A stretch of DNA of 64,000 nucleotides from Streptomyces sp. JJ38 (GTDB lineage Bacteria > Actinomycetota > Actinomycetes > Streptomycetales > Streptomycetaceae): assembly GCF_019303475.1 (NCBI RefSeq), contig NZ_JABLSI010000016.1, positions 22,999 to 86,998 of the forward strand, written 5' to 3'. The notes under the pieces were generated by a model, which ran no database searches, had not been told where the DNA came from, and worked only from the letters and a program-made list of their open reading frames with translations. The position numbers were made by a program, and so were the translations under genes. How positions within the stretch are numbered: the first letter of the stretch is position 1; every line of letters begins with the position of its first letter. Below are positions 8,815 through 17,552 of the stretch, in pieces.

Positions 8815-9483
8815 TCAGTGCCGGTCCGGACGGCGGACGTGGACGGACAGTCGGGGCGCCCGGGCGAGGCCCAGGTCGGCGACGGTGTCGGCGAGCACGC
8901 CCCGCAGGTCCGCGCGCACCGCGTCCAGCTCGCGGAAGTGGGCGACCGCTCTGGCCCGTACCGACCGGCGGCGCACCGTGACCTTCGCCGACCGCACACC
9001 CGGGACCTGCACCGCCTGTCCGCGCAGGACGGCCGCCGCGGTCCGCCGGTCGATCCCTGCCCGGAGCCCCGGCGCGCCCCGCATGGTCAGCAGCCACCGC
9101 GTGCCGGGGGTCAGGGCGAGGAGCAGCAGCCACAGCCCGAGGAGGGCGACGGCGACGGCGGTGCCGAGGACCCAGCCGTCACTCAGGGACCGGCCGGCCA
9201 GCTGCTCGGCCAGCTCGCGCCGCCAGGCCCGCGCCTCGTGCCCGGCGCGCACGGCGGCGAGGTCGTAGAGCAGGGCGCCGGTGGCGAAGGCCAGTACCAG
9301 TGCGAGCAGGAGGGCAGGCAGCCGGCGCTCCGACCAGAACCGGCCGCGCCGCCCGGAGCCGGCCCGGGGGGCCTTCGGCCCTCGCTCCTCGTCTGGCCCG
9401 GCGGGGTCCGCGGCGGCGTCGGCGGGGGCCGCGGGCCGCTTCTCCAGGGTCGGTGGCCCGCCCCCGGCGGCTTCGTCGCTCAC
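8815..9483 (-). CDS. DUF6286-type membrane protein of the Asp23 locus
   Basis: A 222-residue protein. An acidic, Pro/Ala-rich N-terminus is followed by two membrane segments (about 53-73 and 105-127) and a cytoplasmic domain that ends ARAPRLSVHVRRPD, similar in style to the AmaP C-terminal domain. GTG 9483 overlaps the stop of the upstream Asp23 gene (GTGA) and has GGGAGGG just upstream. No enzymatic motif is seen. The position within the locus suggests a membrane partner of the Asp23 proteins; this is inference. Confidence 0.75.
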   Translation of the reverse strand: MSDEAAGGGPPTLEKRPAAPADAAADPAGPDEERGPKAPRAGSGRRGRFWSERRLPALLLALVLAFATGALLYDLAAVRAGHEARAWRRELAEQLAGRSLSDGWVLGTAVAVALLGLWLLLLALTPGTRWLLTMRGAPGLRAGIDRRTAAAVLRGQAVQVPGVRSAKVTVRRRSVRARAVAHFRELDAVRADLRGVLADTVADLGLARAPRLSVHVRRPDRH

Positions 9484-9956
9484 TCCACCCTCCCGGCGCG
9501 GTCCTGCACCAGATGCGGCGCGTTCAGCCGTTCGACGTCGATGGCGACCTCCGGGACCGCGAAGCCGGCCAGCTCCGCGACCCGGTCGATGACGCGGCGC
9601 CGCACGGCCCGGCACTGGGCGCCGATGTCACCGGGGTAGCCGAGCTCCACGGCGACGCGCAGCCGGGCGGTGTCCGGCTCCCCGCCACGGCGGGAACGGG
9701 CGCGCGCGGTGACCGTGGCGTGCCGGGCCCGGCCGCCGGGCGGCGCGGGTGGCGTGCCGTCCGGGCTCCCCGCCGCGGCGGGGCCGGAGGTGGAGGTAGA
9801 GGAGGACCGTGTGGTCCCGGCAGGGCCGGCCGGTGCGGCGTCGCCCTCCGAGGAGCGCAGGGCCTCGTGTGCGGCCTGCGCCGCGATCTTGGCGATCACC
9901 TTGTCGGCGACCCGGGTGGCGCCGCGTTCGGCGGCCGGAACGCGCTCGAGAGCCAT
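9480..9956 (-). CDS. Asp23/Gls24 family envelope stress protein (second copy)
   Basis: A 158-residue soluble protein. The N-terminal VADKVIAKIAAQAA matches the family start (as in the copy at 10694). A Gly/Pro/Ser-rich insert (about 40-80) follows, and then the core LRVAVELGYPGDIGAQCR and VIDRVAELAGFAVPEVAIDVERL. The insert is unusual for the family. ATG 9956 has GGTGAG upstream and is three bases from the preceding stop. Asp23 proteins form a membrane-associated layer with AmaP in Gram-positive bacteria. Confidence 0.82.
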   Translation of the reverse strand: MALERVPAAERGATRVADKVIAKIAAQAAHEALRSSEGDAAPAGPAGTTRSSSTSTSGPAAAGSPDGTPPAPPGGRARHATVTARARSRRGGEPDTARLRVAVELGYPGDIGAQCRAVRRRVIDRVAELAGFAVPEVAIDVERLNAPHLVQDRAGRVE

Positions 9957-9959
9957 CGC

Positions 9960-10148
9960 TCACCGCCGTCCGCTTCGGCCCCGGGTACCGAAGAAGTCCC
10001 CCGGGTCGAGGTCGCCGTCGGCGAACCTGCCGGCCACGAAGCCCACCGCACCCAACGCGGCGACCAGCAGGAACGCTCCGAACCCGCCGAAGTACCCGGC
10101 GAAGCCGAGCGCCATTCCAGTGATCAGTCCGACGACCGCCATACTCAT
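9960..10148 (-). CDS. Small hydrophobic protein of the Asp23 locus
   Basis: A 62-residue protein that is almost entirely hydrophobic and Gly-rich from residue 3 to 42 (ALGFAGYFGGFGAFLLVAAL), with an acidic/basic tail (DLDPGDFFGTRGRSGRR). It probably spans the membrane once or twice. It is three bases from the next gene and sits between two Asp23 genes, as in related actinobacterial loci. Function unknown. Confidence 0.75.
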   Translation of the reverse strand: MSMAVVGLITGMALGFAGYFGGFGAFLLVAALGAVGFVAGRFADGDLDPGDFFGTRGRSGRR

Positions 10149-10229
10149 AGTGCGCTCCCTTGTATCGCTCCGCCCGGCCCGCGCCGGAGCCCGGTCCCGT
10201 GCCGGGTCTACCCCGCTGCCGGACCGGTA

Positions 10230-10694
10230 CTACCGCAGTCGCGGCTCCTCTTCCTCCTCGTCGTCCGGCTCGTCGGGGAGCTTCACGTCGCTCACCGCGA
10301 TGTTGACCTCCACGACCTCCAGGCCCGTCATGCGCTCGACGGCCTCGATGACGCTGCCGCGCACGTCGGAGGCGACGTCCCCGATCGAGACGCCGTAGTC
10401 GACGACGATCTCCAGGTCGAGGGCCGCCTGCACCTCTCCGACCTCGGCCTTGACCCCGCGCGTGGCGGAGCGGCTGCCGCCCGGGACCCGGTCGCGGACC
10501 GCGCCGAAGGTCCGGGCCATGCCACCGCCCATGGCATGGACGCCGTCGACGTCGCGGGCGGCCAGACCGGCGATCTTGGCGACCACGCCGTCGGCGATGG
10601 TCGTCTTGCCCCGGCCGGCGGGCGGCCCACCGCCCCGCTTCGCGCTCTCCGACCGACCGGACTCCTTGGCCGTGGCGGATGTGGTCTCGGTCAT
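10230..10694 (-). CDS. Asp23/Gls24 family envelope stress protein (first copy)
   Basis: A 154-residue protein and the first gene of the leftward locus. It has the complete family core: TTIADGVVAKIAGLAARDVDG, then LDLEIVVDYGVSIGDVASDV and GSVIEAVERMTGLEVVEVNI, ending in an acidic tail (PDDEEEEEPRLR). The basic/Ser-rich first 30 residues look disordered. ATG 10694 is chosen, with GAGGGG upstream; GTG 10703, in frame, is possible. Role: envelope or alkaline stress scaffold, inferred from the family. Confidence 0.88.
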   Translation of the reverse strand: MTETTSATAKESGRSESAKRGGGPPAGRGKTTIADGVVAKIAGLAARDVDGVHAMGGGMARTFGAVRDRVPGGSRSATRGVKAEVGEVQAALDLEIVVDYGVSIGDVASDVRGSVIEAVERMTGLEVVEVNIAVSDVKLPDEPDDEEEEEPRLR

Positions 10695-10815
10695 CGCCTT
10701 CACCCCTCTCGGAAAGCCTGCCGGAGGCGGCCGTCGGCCGCCCCCGCTCCGCCCCTCACCCTAGGGCCGCCGACGGCACCGGCCCGCGTGCTGTGCCGCC
10801 GAACGGGTAGGCGGG

Positions 10816-11607
10816 CTACTCCCCCAGCCCGGCGAGGTCCCTGAGACGGCGGCCCTGCGCGGCGCGCTCCGCGATGCGCTGCTCCCCGTAGCTCCGCTCG
10901 GCGGCGCCCTGGAGCAGGGCCTTGGTCTCGATCACGGCGTCACGCGGCGCGGCCAGCAGCGCGGCGGCCAGGTCGGCGGTGGCCGCGTCCAGTTCGGCAC
11001 GGGGCACGACGAGGTTCGCCAGGCCGGTGCGCTCGGCCTCGTCCGCGTGCACGAAACGGCCGGTGGCGCAGATCTCCAGGGCCCGGGCGTACCCCACGAG
11101 GTTGACCAGGGGCTGGGTGCCCGTCAGGTCGGGGACGAGGCCGAGGCTCGTCTCGCGCATGGCGAACTGGGCGTCGTCGGCGCACACCCGCAGGTCGCAG
11201 GCGAGGGCCAGCTGGAAGCCGGCCCCGATCGCATGCCCCTGGACGGCGGCGACGGTGACGACGTCGGGCCGCCGCCACCAGGTGAACGCCTCCTGGTACT
11301 CGGCGATGGTGCGGTCCATCTCCTCGGCCGGGCCGCGGGCCAGGTCGAGGAACGAGGGCTCGCCGTCGAAGCCTTCGGGGGTGAAGGCCTGCCGGTCCAG
11401 GCCCGCGGAGAAGGACTTGCCCTCGCCCCGCAGCACCACGACCCGCACGCTGCCGGGCAGTTCCCGGCCCACCGCGGCGAGGGCCCGCCACATGGCCGGG
11501 GACTGGGCGTTGCGCTTGTCCGCGTTGGCGAGCGTGACCGTCGCCACGCCGCCGTCGTTCTCCGCCTCGACGGTGAGTCGAACACCGTCCCGATCGAGCA
11601 GGGTCAT
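10816..11607 (-). CDS. Enoyl-CoA hydratase/isomerase (crotonase) family protein
   Basis: A 263-residue crotonase. It shows the CoA/oxyanion segments GKSFSAGLDRQAF and QGHAIGAGFQLALACDLRV, and ETSLGLVPDLTGTQPLV, which replaces the usual PE-LGL-P-GGTQ motif. It could hydrate or isomerise an acyl-CoA in fatty-acid or amino-acid breakdown; the exact substrate cannot be told. ATG 11607 has GGAGG five bases upstream. It has no obvious partner genes and is probably transcribed alone. Confidence 0.86.
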   Translation of the reverse strand: MTLLDRDGVRLTVEAENDGGVATVTLANADKRNAQSPAMWRALAAVGRELPGSVRVVVLRGEGKSFSAGLDRQAFTPEGFDGEPSFLDLARGPAEEMDRTIAEYQEAFTWWRRPDVVTVAAVQGHAIGAGFQLALACDLRVCADDAQFAMRETSLGLVPDLTGTQPLVNLVGYARALEICATGRFVHADEAERTGLANLVVPRAELDAATADLAAALLAAPRDAVIETKALLQGAAERSYGEQRIAERAAQGRRLRDLAGLGE

Positions 11608-11726
11608 CGCATCCTCCGGTGGCTCGTCCGCAGTTAAGTGACTGCAGAGTAACCACCTGACCGACGCCATGCCCGACCGGGTGCGCCGCCGTCAGGCGCC
11701 ACCCGCCCACCGGCGGTGTGTGGAGG

Positions 11727-11942
11727 TCAGTCGGCCTTCCTGCCCCGGGTGGCGCCGCCGCGACCGCGCAGGGTCACGCCCGCCTCGCTGAGCATGCGGT
11801 GCACGAAGCCGTAGGACCGGCCGGTCTCTTCGGCCAGGGCCCGAATGCTCGCGCCGGAGTCGTATTTCTTCTTGAGGTCCGCCGCGAGCTGCTCGCGCGC
11901 GGCGCCGGTCACCCGGCTGCCCTTCTTCAGAGTCTCGGTCAC
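11727..11942 (-). CDS. gbn: Gbn-like small helix-turn-helix nucleoid protein
   Basis: A 71-residue basic protein with one helix-turn-helix: ASIRALAEETGRSYGFVHRML, flanked by Lys/Arg-rich ends (LKKGSR, RGRGGATRGRKAD). It closely matches the Streptomyces coelicolor protein SCO1839, described as Gbn, a GATC-binding nucleoid-associated protein that influences development and antibiotic production. GTG 11942 has GAGGAGG five bases upstream. The position between a crotonase gene and an ABC-F gene also matches that genome as I recall it. Confidence 0.85.
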   Translation of the reverse strand: MTETLKKGSRVTGAAREQLAADLKKKYDSGASIRALAEETGRSYGFVHRMLSEAGVTLRGRGGATRGRKAD

Positions 11943-12419
11943 CCGTGCCTCCTCATGGGAAGTGCGCTCTGAGTTCTCATGATCACCCCTTCCGGTCCTT
12001 CTGGCCACCCATTCAGCAAGGTCGATGGGAGCAGCTTGACGCCGCGGGCACGCTCGGTGACGGGACGCGCGGCCCGGAACGGGTTGGGCCGCGCGCTTCC
12101 GGTCGCCGCCCGGCCCCCTGAACGGGCAGGTCAGCGGGGAGATGCGCGGCCCGGCCCGGGGGCGGGGGCCGAGCGGGAGGACGGGCGCTTCCGTGATCGG
12201 CAAGCCCCGGGGGATACGAGCCGTCCTCACTCGGATGAAGGATCACGCGTCTACTGCGCGGCGCCCGGGGGAAGCGCGACGATCACGGAAAGCATCCGAG
12301 CGGCACCTGTAGGTGAGGCGAGGCCACGCCCGGGGCCGCGGGGCCGCGGGGCGTAAGACCTCGGAGCCGGCCGGGGCCCTGAGGGCCTGGGCACCTCGCG
12401 GCTCAGGTGCTCAGGGTGC
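11943..12419. other. 477-base gene-free region between gbn and ABC-F genes
   Basis: No convincing gene lies here; the short open frames have no start signals. The region should carry the gbn promoter. It contains the string CGATCACGGAA at 12280-12290 and its reverse complement at 12189-12199, and a further GATCACG at 12241. The same 11-mer occurs before ectA. Several GC-rich inverted repeats near 12330-12400 could end the gbn leader or the ABC-F unit. Confidence 0.6.
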
Positions 12420-14018
12420 TCAGGCGAGGGCCACCAGATCGGCGTAGTCCGCGCCCCACAGGTCCTCCACGCCGTCGGGCAGCAGGATGATCCGCTCGGG
12501 CTGGAGGGCGTCGACGGCGCCCTCGTCATGCGTCACCAGGACCACGGCACCGGTGAAGGTGCGCAGCGCGCCGAGGATCTCCTCCCGGCTGGCCGGGTCC
12601 AGGTTGTTCGTCGGCTCGTCGAGCAGCAGCACGTTGGCCGAGGAGACGACGAGCGTGGCCAGCGCGAGCCGCGTCTTCTCCCCGCCGGACAGGACGCCGG
12701 CGGGCTTGTCGACGTCGTCGCCGGAGAACAGGAAGGAGCCGAGCACCTTGCGGACCTGGACGAGGTCCATGTCGGGCGCGGAGGAGCGCATGTTCTCCAG
12801 CACCGTACGGTCCGGGTCGAGCGTCTCGTGCTCCTGTGCGTAGTAGCCGAGCTTGAGGCCGTGACCGGGCCGCACCGCGCCGGTGTCCGGCTCCTCGACC
12901 CCCGCCAGCAGGCGCAGCAGCGTCGTCTTTCCGGCGCCGTTGAGGCCGAGGATGACGACGCGCGAGCCGCGGTCCACGGCGAGGCTGACGTCGGTGAAGA
13001 TCTCCAGCGAGCCGTAGGACTTGGACAGTCCCTCGGCCGTCAACGGCGTCTTTCCGCACGGGGCGGGGTCGGGGAAGCGGAGCTTGGCCACCTTGTCCGA
13101 CTGCCGCTCGGACTCCAGCCCGGCCAGCAGCTTCTCCGCCCGGCGGGCCATGTTCTGCGCGGCGACGGCCTTCGTCGCCTTGGCCCGCATCTTGTCCGCC
13201 TGCGAGTTGAGCGCCGCGGCCTTCTTCTCCGCGTTGGCCCGCTCCCTGCGGCGCCGCTTCTCGTCCGCCTCGCGCTGCGTCAGGTACTGCTTCCAGCCCA
13301 TGTTGTACTGGTCGATCTGGGAGCGGTTGGCGTCGAGGTAGAAGACCTTGTTGACCACCGTCTCCACGAGGTCGATGTCGTGGGAGATGACGACGAGGCC
13401 GCCGCGGTAGGTCTTGAGGAAGTCCCGCAGCCAGACGATGGAGTCGGCGTCCAGGTGGTTCGTCGGCTCGTCCAGGAGCAGGATGTCGGCGTCGGAGAAG
13501 AGGATGCGGGCCAGCTCGACGCGGCGCCGCTGACCGCCGGAGAGCGTGTGCAGCGGCTGGGCGAGCACGCGGTCGGGCAGCCCGAGGCTCGCGGCGATGG
13601 TCGCGGCCTCGGCCTCGGCGGCGTAGCCGCCCTTGGTGAGGAACTCGGTCTCCAGCCGCTCGTACTTCTTCATGGCGCGCTCGCGGGTGGCGCCCTTGCC
13701 GCCGGCCATCCGGTCCTCGTTCTCCCGCATGCGGCGGATGACGGTGTCGAGGCCGCGGGCGGAGAGGATGCGGTCGCGGGCGAGAGTGTCCAGGTCGCCG
13801 GTGCGCGGGTCCTGCGGCAGGTAGCCGACCTCGCCGGTGTTGGTGATGGTGCCGGAGGCCGGCACGCCCTCGCCGGCGAGGCACTTGGTGAGCGTGGTCT
13901 TGCCGGCGCCGTTGCGGCCGACGAGGCCGATACGGTCGCCGCGGGCGATACGGAAGCTGGCCGACTCGATGAGGACGCGGGCGCCGGCGCGCAGCTCGAG
14001 ACCGGAGACGGTGATCAC
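12420..14018 (-). CDS. ABC-F family ATPase (soluble, ribosome-associated type)
   Basis: A 532-residue protein with two ABC cassettes and no membrane segments. Cassette 1: Walker A GRNGAGKT (about 34-41), signature LSGGQRRR, Walker B LLLDEPTNHLD. Cassette 2: Walker A GLNGAGKT (about 357-364), signature LSGGEKTR, Walker B LLLDEPTNNLD. The linker (about 245-315) is Lys/Arg/Ala-rich and likely coiled, as in ABC-F proteins that act on the ribosome in translation or antibiotic resistance. GTG 14018 has AGGAG eight bases upstream. Which ABC-F subfamily is not clear. Confidence 0.92.
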   Translation of the reverse strand: MITVSGLELRAGARVLIESASFRIARGDRIGLVGRNGAGKTTLTKCLAGEGVPASGTITNTGEVGYLPQDPRTGDLDTLARDRILSARGLDTVIRRMRENEDRMAGGKGATRERAMKKYERLETEFLTKGGYAAEAEAATIAASLGLPDRVLAQPLHTLSGGQRRRVELARILFSDADILLLDEPTNHLDADSIVWLRDFLKTYRGGLVVISHDIDLVETVVNKVFYLDANRSQIDQYNMGWKQYLTQREADEKRRRRERANAEKKAAALNSQADKMRAKATKAVAAQNMARRAEKLLAGLESERQSDKVAKLRFPDPAPCGKTPLTAEGLSKSYGSLEIFTDVSLAVDRGSRVVILGLNGAGKTTLLRLLAGVEEPDTGAVRPGHGLKLGYYAQEHETLDPDRTVLENMRSSAPDMDLVQVRKVLGSFLFSGDDVDKPAGVLSGGEKTRLALATLVVSSANVLLLDEPTNNLDPASREEILGALRTFTGAVVLVTHDEGAVDALQPERIILLPDGVEDLWGADYADLVALA

Positions 14019-14334
14019 GGGGAAACTCCTGGGCGGGACGACGTACGTACGGAACTGGCGGGCTGTGGGTCACGAGCCGCGCGGCGCCGCCTGGCGAGGG
14101 GCGCGCAGCCGTCGGCGCGGCAGCGCGACGGGCGGCAGGTGGACGTACGTCGCCGGCTAATGCGTGAGTGGGGTTTCCATGCGGGAAAGTCTACCGGCGC
14201 TCCGCAAGCGGTTTTCCCGCCTCCCCGTCGCCCGGCCGGGCCCGGCCGCCGCGCGCGGGCCGGGCCCGGCTGGAAGACTGTGGCGCGGACGTCGCCCCCT
14301 TCGGGGCAGCACCGAGAGAGGTCCGGTGATCGAC
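14019..14334. promoter_or_regulatory. Divergent intergenic region, ABC-F / VOC genes
   Basis: A 316-base gap between divergent genes. It contains GTACGTAC-type palindromes (around 14040-14050) and a GC-rich palindromic patch with repeated GGCCCGG near 14233-14275. No gene is seen. Promoters for both flanking genes must lie here, but I cannot place -35/-10 boxes with confidence. Confidence 0.45.
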
Positions 14335-14748
14335 ATGGCCGCGCAGACCGCCCCGCCGAGCGTCTTCCCGACGCTGCTCTACGCCGACGCGAAGGCCGCG
14401 ATCACCCAGCTCCAGGCGGCGTTCGGATTCACCGAGGACATGGTGTACGCGGCCGACGACGGCTCCGTCCTGCACGCCGAGCTCTCCTACGGCAACGGCA
14501 CGGTGATGCTCGGCTCCAAGGGCGGTGAGGGTGCCTTCGCCGAGGCCACCCGGGACGCCGGCCCGACCACGGTCTACGTCGTCGTCGAGGACTGCGACGC
14601 GCATCACCGGCGGGCGGCGGAGAACGGCGCCGAGATCCTCTCGCCGCCCGTCGACCAGTCCTATGGTTCGCGCGACTACATCGCGCGCGATCTGGAGGGC
14701 AACGTCTGGGTCTTCGGCACCTACAGTCCCGACCGCTCCACCAGCTGA
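14335..14748 (+). CDS. VOC (glyoxalase/bleomycin-resistance fold) family protein
   Basis: A 137-residue protein with the paired beta-alpha-beta-beta-beta units of the VOC superfamily: an N-terminal half with FPTLLYADAKAAITQLQAAF and a C-terminal half with TVYVVVEDCDAHHRRAAENG and SRDYIARDLEGNVWVFGTY. The pattern is close to PhnB-like proteins. The metal-ligand set is incomplete, so the activity is unknown. ATG 14335 was taken; GTG 14326, closer to a GAGAGAGG site, would add three residues. Confidence 0.82.
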   Translation: MAAQTAPPSVFPTLLYADAKAAITQLQAAFGFTEDMVYAADDGSVLHAELSYGNGTVMLGSKGGEGAFAEATRDAGPTTVYVVVEDCDAHHRRAAENGAEILSPPVDQSYGSRDYIARDLEGNVWVFGTYSPDRSTS

Positions 14749-14791
14749 CGGAGTGTCCTGACGACGTGGCCGAGGGACCGCCCGGGACCGC

Positions 14792-16156
14792 TCAGGCGCC
14801 GCCGGAGTGGACTTGGAAGGCGGCGCGGCGCACGGCCCTGGCCAGGGCCGGGTCCGGGTGGGCGGCGGCCAGGGCCACCAGCACCTGCACGGTGCGCGGG
14901 TGCCCGGTGGCCCGCACCTCCTCCAGCAGCCGGGGGACGCTGTCCCGGACGGCGGACTCCAGGTGGTCGACGAGGAGCTGGCTCTCCCCGTGGTCGGCGA
15001 CCGCGGCGGCGGTGTCCACCCACAGCCAGGCGGCCTCGTCGCGGCTGAGCACGCCGGGTGCCCCGCCGGCGAGGTCCTCCGGGTCCGCCCCCTCGTGCTC
15101 GGCGAGCCACAGCAGGGCGTAGGGCCGCAGCGCGGGGTCGACGGCGGACTCGCGGACGGCGGGCTCGGCCGGCGCGCCCACGACCCGCAGGGCCTCGAAG
15201 GCCAGGGCCCGCACGAGGGCGTCCTCGCCCCGGGCGGCGGCGAGCAGCTCCCGGACGGCGGGACCGGTGGGCCGGGCGGCCAGCCAGGCCCGGTACTCGT
15301 CGCGGGCCGGCCCCGGGGAGAGGCGGGCGCAGCCGCGCAGCATGTCCTCGGCGCACTGCTCGATGTTTCCGGCGGGGCTGAGGGCGGCGACGCAGATCTG
15401 CTCCAGCTTGGCCCACACCGCCCAGTCACCGAGCGGGGTGAGCTGGGCCTGCCCCGGCTGTCCGGGGTCCTGGCAGCGGGTGAGGGCGCCGACGGCGGAG
15501 AGCCCGTCCAGGGCCCAGGCCAGCAGGATGGCCGACTCGCCGGGGGCGGGCGCGGGCACGGGCGTGCCGTCCCGGTCCCGCTCGGCGTGCAGCTCGGCGA
15601 TGCGCTGGGTGAGGAGTTCGAGCAGCGCCGGTTCGGTCACGGGGCCGGACGACAGATGCATGACCGACAGCAGCTGCGGAGCCGCCACAACGACGTCGCC
15701 GACGAGGGACGGGTCGGCGCTGGCCGGGGCGGGGCAGGCCAGCGACCAGGCGTCGAACAGGGCGACCCAGCCCCGCAGGACGGCGGAGTCGTCCCGGTCC
15801 CAGGCGCGCAGCCGCCAGCCCGCGCGCACGGCGCCGGCGTGCAGTTCGACGAGGCCCGCGAGCCGGGCCCGGTCCCAGTGGACGGTGATCTGGCCTGCGG
15901 GCAGCCCCAGGTCCTCGGCGGGCGGGCCGGGGTCGAGGACGGGTGAGCGGCCGCGGGCGTCGGCCCAGCGGGCGAGGCGGACGGCCTCGCCCAGCGCCGC
16001 GCGGGCCTGACGGGCGAGCTGTTCGCGGGGCGCCAGCCGGGCGGGCGGACGCGGAGCGGGCCGGGAGCGGCGCACGGACACGGATCGGCGGGCCGTGGCC
16101 AGGGCCTGCTCGGGGACGATGCTCAGCCTGGTGTCTCGCGGGGTACGGGACGTCAC
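14792..16156 (-). CDS. Large Ala/Leu-rich protein of unknown function (paralogue A)
   Basis: A 454-residue soluble protein of unknown function. The start is uncertain; GTG 16156 (VTSRTPRDTRLS) is preferred because the sequence before it looks non-coding. It is related along its length to the 509-residue product of 40045-41574. Both have a RLARWA/ALARWA stretch near the N-terminus, a middle segment of LxxAARGxD and VVGxxAEPAxRE, a WLxVDT motif, and a C-terminus of helical units ending VALAAAHPDPA / MARAHPDRA. HEAT-like helical repeats are plausible. It lies 89 bases downstream of the alpha/beta hydrolase and may be co-transcribed with it. Confidence 0.72.
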   Translation of the reverse strand: MTSRTPRDTRLSIVPEQALATARRSVSVRRSRPAPRPPARLAPREQLARQARAALGEAVRLARWADARGRSPVLDPGPPAEDLGLPAGQITVHWDRARLAGLVELHAGAVRAGWRLRAWDRDDSAVLRGWVALFDAWSLACPAPASADPSLVGDVVVAAPQLLSVMHLSSGPVTEPALLELLTQRIAELHAERDRDGTPVPAPAPGESAILLAWALDGLSAVGALTRCQDPGQPGQAQLTPLGDWAVWAKLEQICVAALSPAGNIEQCAEDMLRGCARLSPGPARDEYRAWLAARPTGPAVRELLAAARGEDALVRALAFEALRVVGAPAEPAVRESAVDPALRPYALLWLAEHEGADPEDLAGGAPGVLSRDEAAWLWVDTAAAVADHGESQLLVDHLESAVRDSVPRLLEEVRATGHPRTVQVLVALAAAHPDPALARAVRRAAFQVHSGGA

Positions 16157-16245
16157 GGGGGGCAGTCTTCCTGCTGAGCCCCGAAAAGCCCAAACCGCGC
16201 TCGTGGTCACCCACATGGCGGGGTGCGCTCGGCTCGCCCCCCGGG

Positions 16246-17397
16246 TCACACGAGCGGGGTGAGAAAGCGCCGCAGAGACTCCTCACAGCCCATGGGGTCG
16301 GCGTTCCAGGCGCCGCCGTGGCGCCCGTTCAGCACCTCGCGAACGGTGACGAGGTCGGGCCGCGCGGCGGCGTAGTCGAGGGTCTCGTCCCAGGAGGCGA
16401 CGGCGTCCCCCGGCCCGTGGAGGATCAGCACGGGCTCGGTGAGCCGCTCCGGGTCGACCGCGTCCGCCAGCCGTTCGGCGGCCGCCTCGGTCCGGCTCTC
16501 GGCGGCGCGCACGGCCAGCGGCAGCAGGCTGTGCGGGACGCGGCGGGCCGCCAGGGCACGCACGGTGGCGCGCCAGTCGAGGACGGGTGAGTCGAGCACC
16601 AGCCCGGCGACGTGGCCGCGCAGCGCGGAGCGGGCGGCGGCGTACAGGGCGATCGTGGCTCCGACGGACCAGCCCATGAGCACGACGCGGGTGGCACCGC
16701 GGCCGATGGCGTAGCGCAGGGCGGCGTCGAGGTCGCGCCACTCGGCGTCCCCGAAGTGGCCGACGCCGTCGCCCGGCGCGGGCGCGCCGGGGTCGCCCCG
16801 GTAGCTGATGGACAGCACGGGGAACTGCATGCGGTGCAGCAGGGGCATGACCACCATCGGGTGGTCCCGGGTGGTACCGAGGCCGTGGACGGCGATGACC
16901 CAGGTCTCCCGGGCGCCGGGGAGGAACCAGGCGGGCATCGGCCCGAGCTCCCCGGGGACGGAGACGTCCTCGCTCTCCAGGCCGAGGGCGTCGCCGGGGG
17001 TGCCGCGGTAGACCTGCGGGGTGATCCGCACCCGCGTGCCGGGGCGCAGCTCGCCCTCGGTCACGCGCACGAGCCGGCGCACGACGGTGTCGGGCGAGGC
17101 GCCGTCGACGTGACCGTTGTGGCGTCCGGTGTCCAGCACGTTGCCGATGACCGCGTGGCAGCCCCGGCCGGTGAGCCCGTAGATGCCGGGGATGAGCGAA
17201 TCCAGCGAACGGGTCAGCGTGACCTGGCCGGGGGCGGTGCCGTGCACGGTCAGCGGCGGGCCGTCGAAGCCGGGCGGCGTGCCCCCGGCGTTGGGCCGCA
17301 GGGCAGCTCCGGCCGCGTACCGGCCGGCCGCTACGGCCGCTCCGGCACCCAGTGCGGTGAGGGAGGCGGCTACGGCCGCCGTGGTTCCGGGACGCAT
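16246..17397 (-). CDS. Alpha/beta hydrolase family protein
   Basis: A 383-residue protein with an N-terminal hydrophobic segment (about 5-28, Ala/Gly-rich) that is a membrane anchor or signal. The hydrolase domain has VIAVHGLGTTRDH (oxyanion region), the nucleophile elbow LMGWSVGATIAL (GxSxG), ILHGPGDAVASWDE (acid) and a late His in LNGRHGGAW. The substrate is unknown. ATG 17397 is chosen as the start of MRPGTTAAVAAS; only a weak ribosome-binding site (GAACGAG) is present. It probably shares a transcript with the gene at 14792. Confidence 0.85.
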   Translation of the reverse strand: MRPGTTAAVAASLTALGAGAAVAAGRYAAGAALRPNAGGTPPGFDGPPLTVHGTAPGQVTLTRSLDSLIPGIYGLTGRGCHAVIGNVLDTGRHNGHVDGASPDTVVRRLVRVTEGELRPGTRVRITPQVYRGTPGDALGLESEDVSVPGELGPMPAWFLPGARETWVIAVHGLGTTRDHPMVVMPLLHRMQFPVLSISYRGDPGAPAPGDGVGHFGDAEWRDLDAALRYAIGRGATRVVLMGWSVGATIALYAAARSALRGHVAGLVLDSPVLDWRATVRALAARRVPHSLLPLAVRAAESRTEAAAERLADAVDPERLTEPVLILHGPGDAVASWDETLDYAAARPDLVTVREVLNGRHGGAWNADPMGCEESLRRFLTPLV

Positions 17398-17552
17398 CTC
17401 GTTCAGTGTGCGGCGGGCTGCTGCACCCTGCCACCGGACCTGCGCCGAACGTGCGCCCCCGCCCCTCGGGACCCGGCCGCGATCCGGGAGGGACGGCGGG
17501 GGTGGCGGGGACGACGGGGTGGCGGGGATCGCGGCCGGGGCGGACTGGAGGT

